NCBI GenBank assembly: GCA_964577665.1
Contig: CAZOBD010000119.1
Coordinates: 1-11,689 of the forward strand
Direction of reading: 5' to 3'
From: CAYVTD01 sp964577665
GTDB taxonomy: Bacteria > Bacteroidota > Ignavibacteria > Kapaibacteriales > UBA2268
DNA: 11,689 nucleotides
Positions 1 to 4,822 of this stretch are shown here, piece after piece. The translations under genes and the position numbers were made by a program. Numbering within the stretch: the stretch's first letter is position 1; each line of letters opens with the position of its first letter. The notes under the pieces are model-generated. The model did no database searches, was not told the origin of the DNA, and saw only the letters and a program-made list of their open reading frames with translations.

Positions 1-1
1 A

Positions 2-81
2 ATCATGGATGTTTCATCAGTTTATTTTTATACTTTCCTCTTCAGATGTCCAACATCTGGCAGATGTTGGACATCTTTTTC
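2..81 (+). repeat. Composite repeat, copy 1 (cut by window edge)
   Basis: This segment closely matches 1671-1749. Both contain ATCATG(G/A)ATGTTTCATC, then (A/T)GTTTATTTTT, a short pyrimidine-rich stretch ending in CTTC, the same 33-nt palindrome and a T-run. The two copies differ at a handful of positions before the palindrome and not at all within it. The left end cannot be placed because the window begins here. Confidence 0.7.
44..76 (+). repeat. 33-nt palindrome, type a
   Basis: A perfect inverted repeat. The left arm AGATGTCCAACATCTG (44-59) and the right arm CAGATGTTGGACATCT (61-76) are exact reverse complements separated by one G. A T-run follows on the plus strand, so a plus-strand transcript would carry a terminator-like hairpin. 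It is identical to 1712-1744 and shares its outer seven bases with two other palindromes in the window. Each arm is also a small hairpin in itself, because AGATGT and ACATCT are reverse complements. Confidence 0.85.
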
Positions 82-83
82 AT

Positions 84-112
84 CCTGTTTCGTCATTGCG
101 AGGAACGAAGAG
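84..112 (+). repeat. 29-bp direct repeat, copy 1
   Basis: CCTGTTTC followed by GTCATTGCGAGGAACGAAG and AG is repeated exactly at 151-179. From memory, the GTCATTGCGAGGAACGAAG core resembles an intergenic element common in many unrelated bacteria, often extended by ...CGAAGCAATCTC. Copy 2 has that extension; here the sequence diverges after 112. Confidence 0.75.
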
Positions 113-150
113 GTTATAATATCTCCGTATTCGTAAAACAGCTTGAGAAT

Positions 151-192
151 CCTGTTTCGTCATTGCGAGGAACGAAGAGACGAAGCAATCTC
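151..192 (+). repeat. 29-bp direct repeat, copy 2, with CGAAGCAATCTC extension
   Basis: This is identical to 84-112 over 29 bases. It then continues with ACGAAGCAATCTC, so ATTGC (162-166) and GCAAT (185-189) form short inverted ends. The longer form looks like the complete element and the first copy a truncated one. Confidence 0.7.
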
Positions 193-224
193 CAGCCATC
201 AGTATATTTTTAGAGATTACATCT

Positions 225-250
225 CATTCCCAAACTCCGATTTGGGAATG
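225..250. repeat. Hairpin, 10-bp stem and 6-nt loop
   Basis: CATTCCCAAA (225-234) and TTTGGGAATG (241-250) are perfect reverse complements around the loop CTCCGA. A second small inverted repeat, CAAAAC/GTTTTG, follows at 262-276. There is no T-run directly after either stem, so these look like intergenic palindromic repeats and not terminators. Confidence 0.6.
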
Positions 251-287
251 TACTTTTCTTTCAAAACTCTGTTTTGCATTAACTCAA

Positions 288-349
288 AAATAATCATCCC
301 CTTTTGATATTTTCCCAAATCTTGGATGTTGTTTCATCAGTTTATTTTT
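288..349 (+). repeat. Composite repeat, copy lacking the palindrome
   Basis: This copy starts with AAATAATCATCCCCTT (288-303), found again at 1641-1656, and ends with GTTTCATCAGTTTATTTTT (331-349), which matches 11-29 exactly and 1680-1698 with one change. Unlike those copies, it is followed by GATCCCTCCCC and no 33-nt palindrome. This suggests the palindrome and the flanking block can exist separately. Confidence 0.6.
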
Positions 350-362
350 GATCCCTCCCCGC

Positions 363-389
363 CTCTCCCTTACAACAAGTAAGGGAGGG
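363..389. repeat. Hairpin beyond pta (9-bp core stem)
   Basis: CTCCCTTAC (365-373) and GTAAGGGAG (379-387) pair perfectly around a 5-nt loop, and a G-U and a C-G pair extend the stem outward to 363-389. It lies beyond the hairpin at 403-428 and could back it up as a transcript end, but it lacks a T-run on the minus strand. Confidence 0.5.
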
Positions 390-402
390 AGCAGTATTGT
401 TA

Positions 403-428
403 AAGCCCTCTTATTTATAAGGGGGCTT
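403..428 (-). terminator. Possible weak terminator of pta
   Basis: AAGCCCTCTTA (403-413) pairs with TAAGGGGGCTT (418-428) over 11 positions, one of them G-U, around a 4-nt loop. On the minus strand this stem begins about 20 nt past the pta stop codon. Only three T residues follow it, so intrinsic termination would be weak. It may instead be another intergenic repeat that happens to lie here. Confidence 0.4.
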
Positions 429-448
429 GGGGTATCATGTTTGAGGGA

Positions 449-1426
449 TCAAGCCATCAAAGTACAAATAGCCGCAACGTTGACCATGTCATCGGAACTG
501 CATCCGCGGGAAAGGTCGCAGTAAGGCTTTTTCAGCCCCTGCACAATCGGGCCGACGGCTTCGGCGCCGGCAAGTCTCTGGGTAAGCTTGTATCCAATAT
601 TGCCTGCATTCAAATCAGGAAAGACCAATACATTGGCATGTCCCGCCACTTTTGAACCGGGCGCTTTGCGCTCTCCTATTTTCGGAAGGATTGCGGCATC
701 GAGCTGGAGGTCGCCGTCGCATGGTAGGTTCGGGTCTTTTTCGTTGACTATTTTCGCGGCTGAAACTACTTTGTCAACCATTTCATGCTGTGCGCTGCCC
801 TTAGTTGAAAATGAAAGCATGGCGACCTTGGGATCTTCCCCTGTAACTGCCTGATAATTTTTTGCAGTACTCAATGCAATGTCGGCAAGCTGTTCGCTGT
901 TGGGATCGGGATTTACGGCACAGTCTGCAAAACAAAACATTTTATCAGGAAATACCATAATGAAATAACTGCTGACAATTGATATACCCGGAGCCACTCC
1001 CACTGTGTGGATAGCCGCCCTTAAAACATTGCCTGTTGAGGAAACATTGCCGCCTACACAAGCCTGCACTTTGTCTGTATGAAGCATAAGTCCTGCAAAG
1101 TAGAGAGGCTCTTTTATAGTTTCGGCTGCTTCCTCGGGGGTCATCCCTTTTTTCTTCCTTTTTTCGTAAAGTTCTATCGCAAACTGCTCTTTCCACTCAG
1201 ATGTTTCAGGATCAATAATTTCTATCCCATCAAGGCTTAAGTCGTTTTTTTTGGCTGCAGCCTCTATGTTTGTCCTGCTGCCTACAAGATGAGGAACTGC
1301 AATCTTTTCTTTTAAAAGCACATTGGCGGCTTCGATGCTTCTTGTATCTTCGGCATCTGGAAAAGCAACTTTCAGATTTTTCTGCTTTGCTTTATTTCTG
1401 ATTTCTTCGATAAATCCGGCACTCAT
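449..1426 (-). CDS. pta: Phosphate acetyltransferase (phosphotransacetylase)
   Basis: Pta interconverts acetyl-CoA plus phosphate and acetyl phosphate plus CoA in the cytoplasm. With AckA it forms the acetate overflow/fermentation pathway. The 325-residue product has the length of the short, single-domain Pta class, without the N-terminal regulatory region of E. coli Pta. Family motifs seen include GGNVSSTGNVLRAAI (125-139), MLSFSTKGSA (203-212), GDLQLDAA (238-245), PDLNAGNIGYK (270-280) and DLSRGCSSDD (304-313). The last contains S306, R307 and D313, which match the Ser-Arg...Asp active-site positions described for the Methanosarcina enzyme. The ATG start is supported by AAAGGA six bases upstream on the minus strand. 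The closely related phosphate butyryltransferase is possible but less likely, given the PDLNAGNIGYK motif and the ackA neighbour. The gene lies 472 nt downstream of ackA in the same direction. Confidence 0.95.
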   Translation of the reverse strand: MSAGFIEEIRNKAKQKNLKVAFPDAEDTRSIEAANVLLKEKIAVPHLVGSRTNIEAAAKKNDLSLDGIEIIDPETSEWKEQFAIELYEKRKKKGMTPEEAAETIKEPLYFAGLMLHTDKVQACVGGNVSSTGNVLRAAIHTVGVAPGISIVSSYFIMVFPDKMFCFADCAVNPDPNSEQLADIALSTAKNYQAVTGEDPKVAMLSFSTKGSAQHEMVDKVVSAAKIVNEKDPNLPCDGDLQLDAAILPKIGERKAPGSKVAGHANVLVFPDLNAGNIGYKLTQRLAGAEAVGPIVQGLKKPYCDLSRGCSSDDMVNVAAICTLMA

Positions 1427-1432
1427 TTTATT

Positions 1433-1438
1433 TCCTTT
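1433..1438 (-). promoter_or_regulatory. Ribosome binding site of pta
   Basis: Read on the minus strand, AAAGGA is followed by a 6-nt spacer (AATAAA) and the ATG. It fixes the start of pta and shows that this gene uses a Shine-Dalgarno site, unlike the two large uncharacterised genes in the window. Confidence 0.6.
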
Positions 1439-1522
1439 TATTTAAATTTTAAAAAAGTTTATTTCAATTTATTTTATCTGATTATATTTACTCCTTTGAC
1501 CCTTTAAAACCGTTTCTTTGTC

Positions 1523-1543
1523 ATGCTGAACTTGTTTCAGCAT
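1523..1543. repeat. Hairpin repeat (ATGCTGAA/TTCAGCAT)
   Basis: ATGCTGAA (1523-1530) and TTCAGCAT (1536-1543) form an 8-bp perfect stem with a 5-nt loop. The wording TCATGCTGAACTTGTTTCAG resembles an intergenic repeat I recognise from other Bacteroidota-like genomes, although only one copy lies in this window. Confidence 0.55.
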
Positions 1544-1568
1544 CTCGCGAATTAGGAACACACCCCTT
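1544..1568 (+). repeat. Left inverted flank of the palindrome island
   Basis: AGGAACACACCCCTT (1554-1568) is the exact reverse complement of 1823-1837. The adjoining bases outward (TCTCGCGAATT against TCTCACGTATG) also agree at about eight of eleven positions. The pair therefore forms imperfect inverted ends of about 25 bp around three 33-nt palindromes. Confidence 0.6.
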
Positions 1569-1570
1569 AA

Positions 1571-1588
1571 TCCCCTCTCAAGAGGGGA
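1571..1588 (+). repeat. Small GC-rich hairpin
   Basis: TCCCCTCT (1571-1578) and AGAGGGGA (1581-1588) are reverse complements separated by CA. CAATTTTTGATTTT follows on the plus strand, so it is terminator-like in that direction, which is antisense to both ackA and pta. It abuts the left inverted flank and probably belongs to the same repeat mosaic. Confidence 0.5.
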
Positions 1589-1603
1589 CAATTTTTGATT
1601 TTC

Positions 1604-1636
1604 AGATGTCAGACACCTTGAGGGTGTCTGACATCT
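1604..1636 (+). repeat. 33-nt palindrome, type b
   Basis: AGATGTCAGACACC (1604-1617) pairs perfectly with GGTGTCTGACATCT (1623-1636) around the 5-nt loop TTGAG. Length and outer seven bases match the other palindromes. It differs from the copy at 1778-1810 by a compensated A-T to G-C change at stem position 8, as well as in the loop. Confidence 0.8.
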
Positions 1637-1640
1637 TTCA

Positions 1641-1749
1641 AAATAATCATCCCCTTGGGTGTTTTATTATATCATGAATGTTTCATCTGTTTATTTTTTT
1701 CTTTCAGCTTCAGATGTCCAACATCTGGCAGATGTTGGACATCTTTTTT
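1641..1749 (+). repeat. Composite repeat, longest copy in the window
   Basis: This copy begins with AAATAATCATCCCCTT (as at 288-303), continues to ATCATGAATGTTTCATCTG plus TTTATTTTT, then runs to CTTC and the type-a palindrome at 1712-1744. The portion from 1671 matches 2-81. It joins elements seen separately elsewhere, so it may be closest to the full repeat unit. Confidence 0.6.
1712..1744 (+). repeat. 33-nt palindrome, type a (second copy)
   Basis: This is identical in all 33 bases to 44-76: arms AGATGTCCAACATCTG (1712-1727) and CAGATGTTGGACATCT (1729-1744) around one G. A T-rich run follows on the plus strand. It lies inside the longest composite repeat. Confidence 0.85.
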
Positions 1750-1777
1750 CTCCTATTGTTAGGTCATTTTGATTTTC

Positions 1778-1810
1778 AGATGTCGGACACCTTGAAGGTG
1801 TCCGACATCT
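1778..1810 (+). repeat. 33-nt palindrome, type c
   Basis: AGATGTCGGACACCTT (1778-1793) and AAGGTGTCCGACATCT (1795-1810) are perfect reverse complements around one G. TTTTCATCCT follows, the same trailing sequence as after copy 1 at 44-76. It ends 12 nt before the right inverted flank. Confidence 0.85.
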
Positions 1811-1822
1811 TTTTCATCCTAA

Positions 1823-1847
1823 AAGGGGTGTGTTCCTCATACGTGAG
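1823..1847 (-). repeat. Right inverted flank of the palindrome island
   Basis: AAGGGGTGTGTTCCT (1823-1837) is the exact reverse complement of 1554-1568, and the match continues imperfectly to about 1847. With the left flank it encloses about 250 bp holding three 33-nt palindromes. Confidence 0.6.
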
Positions 1848-1898
1848 AACCCGGCATACCGCTTCAGCCGGAATAACATTCAAAAAGATTCTTTAAAA

Positions 1899-3152
1899 TT
1901 ATTTTTTAGAGGGACCGGGAACGTTGAGAACAACTCTTACGGTATCTCTAGCGAAAACAAGCTCTTCATTCGTAGGAATTACATAAGCCTTTGTTTTGCT
2001 GTCGTCGGTGCTTATCATCATTTCTTTGCCGCCAACTGCTTCTTTATTCTTCTTTTTGTCAATTTTCAGTCCGATATAGTCCAAATTACTGCATATCATT
2101 TCGCGTATCTGAGGAGAGTTTTCACCGATACCGGCAGAGAAACAAACAGCATCAGCGCCATTCATTACTCCCATGTAAGCTCCTATGTATTTCTTCACGC
2201 TGTTGCAGAACATATCGAGAGCAAGTTTGGCTCGTCTGTCCTGATATTCCTCCAGTTCTTCAATAAGGTCGCGCATGTCGTTTGTCAGTCCGGAAATGCC
2301 GAGAATGCCGGAGCGCTTGTTTAGCATCACGAAAACATCATCAATCGTAGAGCCTTCCTTGTGCATAATGTATTCAACGATGGCAGGGTCAATATCGCCG
2401 CAGCGTGTTCCCATGATTAAACCTTCGAGAGGAGTAAAACCCATAGATGTAGCAATTGATTTACCGTTTTTTATGGCACATGCGGAAGCTCCGTTTCCGA
2501 GATGAAGTGTGATTATGTTAGTATTCTTTCTGTCATTACCGCTGAGAAGCCTGTAGCGGTATGCAATGTATCTGTGTGAAGTTCCGTGAAATCCGTATTT
2601 CCTGATTTTATATCTTCTGTAAATTTGGTAAGGAATACCGTAAAGATAAGAAGTCGGCGGCATGGATGCATGAAATGCCGTATCAAAAATGGCAACCTGA
2701 GGAACATGAGGCCCGAAAACATCTTTTGCGGCGTAAATGCCCTTGAGATTTGCAGGATTGTGCAAAGGAGCCAAATCTATGCAGTCTTCGATACCTGCGA
2801 TAACTTCCTCGTCTATTCTCTGAGATTCTTTAAACTTTTCGCCGCCGTGCACAACACGGTGGCCTATGGCGTGTATGTCTTCAAGCCCGGAAATGCCCGG
2901 AATCTCAGTGTTGGGAGACTGCAGCCACTTGATAATGTAGTTGATGGCTGCTTTATGGTCTCTTAATGGAATCGCATTTTTAACAGGATGCTGACCCTCG
3001 ACTTTGAAAGTAATAAGCGCCTGACTTCCGACTCTTTCAATTAAGCCTTTGGCAAGCATACGGTCCGCATTTTGTTCGATGAGTTCCAAATCGGTTTCTA
3101 TTATCTGAAATTTCATCGAGGAGCTGCCGCAGTTGAATACAATTACATTCAT
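1899..3152 (-). CDS. ackA: Acetate kinase
   Basis: AckA interconverts acetyl phosphate plus ADP and acetate plus ATP in the cytoplasm, the ATP-yielding last step of acetate fermentation. The 417 residues fit the family's usual 400 or so. Signature motifs are present from end to end: NCGSSS with N7 at the N terminus, GHRVVHGGE with R99, FDTAFH with D157, GFHGTSH with H189, the phosphate-binding HLGNGAS (217-223), MGTRCGDIDP with R250, GIGENS (341-346) and PTNEE near residue 396. All residues known to matter in the ASKHA-fold enzyme appear intact. The ATG start puts the diagnostic N-terminal strand MNVIVFNCGSSS at the protein's beginning; only a weak AGG lies upstream. It is divergent from the membrane-protein gene at 3478, and pta follows it in the same direction. 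Confidence 0.97.
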   Translation of the reverse strand: MNVIVFNCGSSSMKFQIIETDLELIEQNADRMLAKGLIERVGSQALITFKVEGQHPVKNAIPLRDHKAAINYIIKWLQSPNTEIPGISGLEDIHAIGHRVVHGGEKFKESQRIDEEVIAGIEDCIDLAPLHNPANLKGIYAAKDVFGPHVPQVAIFDTAFHASMPPTSYLYGIPYQIYRRYKIRKYGFHGTSHRYIAYRYRLLSGNDRKNTNIITLHLGNGASACAIKNGKSIATSMGFTPLEGLIMGTRCGDIDPAIVEYIMHKEGSTIDDVFVMLNKRSGILGISGLTNDMRDLIEELEEYQDRRAKLALDMFCNSVKKYIGAYMGVMNGADAVCFSAGIGENSPQIREMICSNLDYIGLKIDKKKNKEAVGGKEMMISTDDSKTKAYVIPTNEELVFARDTVRVVLNVPGPSKK

Positions 3153-3477
3153 TATAATTACCTGTATGTTTTATGAATAAAAAAATATTTATCTGTATAT
3201 ATCAAAAATTACAGAATATTAATCTGCATTGCTGAGAAACTGCAAATTACGAAAATCAAATCAATTAGCCAATAAAATAATATTAAATTTCAGTAAAGTT
3301 TGTATTAAGCAAAATTCATGTACTCAAGATGTTGCAGGCAGGCTTTGTTTCTTAATAAACTGCGGGGTATTCATAAAAAAACATCCTGCTTAGAAAGAAA
3401 ATCGGAAACAAATAAACAATAAAAGTTTATATTTTACTTTTCTATTCAAAGTTATTCTTCAACATTTTGTAATAATT
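3153..3477. other. Divergent AT-rich spacer, probable promoters both ways
   Basis: This 325-nt gap lies between ackA (minus) and the membrane protein (plus), so promoters for both are expected here. I see none of the palindromic repeats found in the other spacers, and no recognisable riboswitch or small RNA. AT-rich stretches near 3170-3215 and 3410-3445 could contain -10-like elements, but no match was good enough to call a promoter. Confidence 0.5.
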
Positions 3478-4791
3478 ATGGCAGATAAACAACAACTTAG
3501 TATTATTGAAAAATCAGTAAAACAAGCAAAAGGGAAGGTCTCTCCTGCGGATTTGAGTGCGGAAACAGGGTATTCCTTGGGTGAAGTAAGCGATGCTTTA
3601 AATAGACTGCTTGAACTTTACGAAAGCAAAGTTTCTCTGGACAGTACCTCAGGGGAGCTTTCTTTCCAGTTTAAATATCCTCTCGTAAAAAGGGGAAGCA
3701 AAACACTCAGCGAGATAAGCTATGACGTATTGAATGCTGTCTGGAAAGGCTTTCAGGCGGTTTACAAAGCTTCCATTGCCGTAATTCTCGTCCTTTATAC
3801 CATTGTTTTTACCATAATCCTTTTAATACTAATGTCGCGGGGCATGGGAGGAGACAGAGACAACGGGGGGCCTTCGAGAATAATCGGCGGCATCTTCCGC
3901 GCCATATTCGAAGCTCTGCATTTCATGGCTATTGCAAGGACAATAGAGTATGCCGGCGATCCGTCCGGGATGAGATATAAACGATACACCCCTGAGAAAA
4001 ACAAAGGAAAAAAATTCATCCAGTCTGTCTTTCATTTCGTTTTCGGTCCGGAAATGCCCGAGTACGATCCTCTGGATGATGACAGAGAAGCCGCTGCATA
4101 CATCCGAAAAAACCGGTATAAGATTACGGCGGGTAAGATAATAGAACTGACCGGGGTTGACTACGACGAAGCAGATTCAAGACTTGCAAAGTATATCTCA
4201 AAATTCGACGGTATCCCCCAGTTTGACACCGAAGGCGTCCTTGTTGTAGAGTTTCCTCGTCTTGCCAATAAAATCAGCGGCGAGCTGAAAGGCGGAAAAA
4301 TAGAATACTATAAAGACGAAGTAGAGCCTCCCTACGAACTAACCGGAAATGAAGGAGGCAGAAATTTTCTAATAAGCGCTCTGAATACTTTCAATCTTAT
4401 CATGTCCGTATTTATATTGAATACTCTGGCTGCACAGCCGGGTTTGGTAATAATTGCAATAGTTCTCGGCTGGTTTCCATTTGTCTTTTCTGCTCTATTC
4501 TTCCTGATACCTATTTTGAGGATTCTATATATTATGAAAAAGAAGGAAGAGAGAGCAAACAATATTATCAGAAAGAAACTAATCGGAGCCATTGCAGACG
4601 CTAAGGAAATAGAACTTACAAAAAACGACCTTTATCACTATGCACACATAAAACAGGAAGAGTACAGCCGTACTGAGGCAGTTTTAAATAAGATATTAAT
4701 TGATTTGAAGGGCGAGGTTAAGCTCAAAGAAAACGGCGAAGCTGTCTATTCTTTCCCGCGTTTCTCTGCCGAACTCGCCGTGCTTGATTAA
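3478..4791 (+). CDS. Membrane protein with three winged-helix-like modules, function unknown
   Basis: I do not recognise a named function. The 437-residue protein has one hydrophobic segment near 97-119 and two more at about 297-317 and 322-351, each followed or flanked by basic residues. Three soluble modules look related to each other (8-69, 202-262, 361-430). Each has a helical stretch resembling a winged helix-turn-helix and ends in a beta-hairpin-like motif: GELSFQFKYPL, GVLVVEFPRL and GEAVYSFPRF. Two of the three end in F-P-R. The segment FGPEMPEYDP (189-198) leading into the second module recalls, from memory, an uncharacterised family of cyanobacterial membrane proteins of similar layout. 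The start is the first ATG; no Shine-Dalgarno is visible before it. The gene stands alone, divergent from ackA and convergent with the giant secreted protein 31 nt away. A membrane-bound sensor or regulator is conceivable, but nothing proves DNA binding. Confidence 0.85.
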   Translation: MADKQQLSIIEKSVKQAKGKVSPADLSAETGYSLGEVSDALNRLLELYESKVSLDSTSGELSFQFKYPLVKRGSKTLSEISYDVLNAVWKGFQAVYKASIAVILVLYTIVFTIILLILMSRGMGGDRDNGGPSRIIGGIFRAIFEALHFMAIARTIEYAGDPSGMRYKRYTPEKNKGKKFIQSVFHFVFGPEMPEYDPLDDDREAAAYIRKNRYKITAGKIIELTGVDYDEADSRLAKYISKFDGIPQFDTEGVLVVEFPRLANKISGELKGGKIEYYKDEVEPPYELTGNEGGRNFLISALNTFNLIMSVFILNTLAAQPGLVIIAIVLGWFPFVFSALFFLIPILRILYIMKKKEERANNIIRKKLIGAIADAKEIELTKNDLYHYAHIKQEEYSRTEAVLNKILIDLKGEVKLKENGEAVYSFPRFSAELAVLD

Positions 4792-4822
4792 GTCTTGTTA
4801 TTCATTGTTTCCTGTAGGATTT

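Larger units (their letters stand above)
1..448. other. Repeat-rich intergenic region downstream of pta
   Basis: No credible coding sequence lies here. The stretch is a mosaic of short repeats: a composite repeat entering from the window edge, which carries a 33-nt palindrome (44-76); two copies of a 29-bp direct repeat (84-112 and 151-179); a 10-bp hairpin (225-250) and a 6-bp hairpin (262-276); a second composite-repeat core without palindrome (288-349); and two GC-richer hairpins (363-389 and 403-428), the latter just beyond the pta stop. Such mosaics are typical of non-coding spacers in large FCB-group genomes. What lies left of position 1 is unknown. Confidence 0.75.
1427..1898. other. 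Palindrome island between ackA and pta
   Basis: This 472-nt gap separates two functionally linked, co-directional genes and has no credible ORF. It contains, in order, a hairpin (1523-1543), a small hairpin (1571-1588), three 33-nt palindromes (1604-1636, 1712-1744, 1778-1810), a composite repeat core (1641-1700), and inverted flanks that match at 1544-1568 and 1823-1847. A 5-bp inverted repeat CCGGC/GCCGG (1851-1871) lies close to the ackA stop. No clear promoter for pta was recognised; the AT-rich stretch 1439-1490 just upstream of it could hold one. Confidence 0.7.

Noticed and set aside
437..854. Plus-strand open frames over pta
   Set aside because: These are antisense shadows of a well-supported pta gene and have no recognisable protein features.
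1571..1588. Plus-strand intrinsic terminator
   Set aside because: The stem and the following T-rich stretch fit, but no plus-strand gene precedes it and it sits in a repeat mosaic, so it is listed as a repeat.
1604..1810. Possible CRISPR array
   Set aside because: Three palindromes occur close together, but the intervals (75 and 33 nt) are unequal and contain a repeat found elsewhere, the repeat cores differ, and no cas gene is nearby.
1851..1871. Intrinsic terminator of ackA
   Set aside because: CCGGC/GCCGG gives only a 5-bp stem with an 11-nt loop, and no T-run follows on the minus strand.
1678..2324. Two plus-strand open frames across the palindromes and the ackA 3' end
   Set aside because: Their first parts translate repeats and hairpins and the longer one lies antisense to ackA; no plausible start signals or protein features.
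3153..3477. Riboswitch or small RNA in the ackA divergent spacer
   Set aside because: No conserved riboswitch motif, strong stem or terminator could be seen; the sequence is simply AT-rich.
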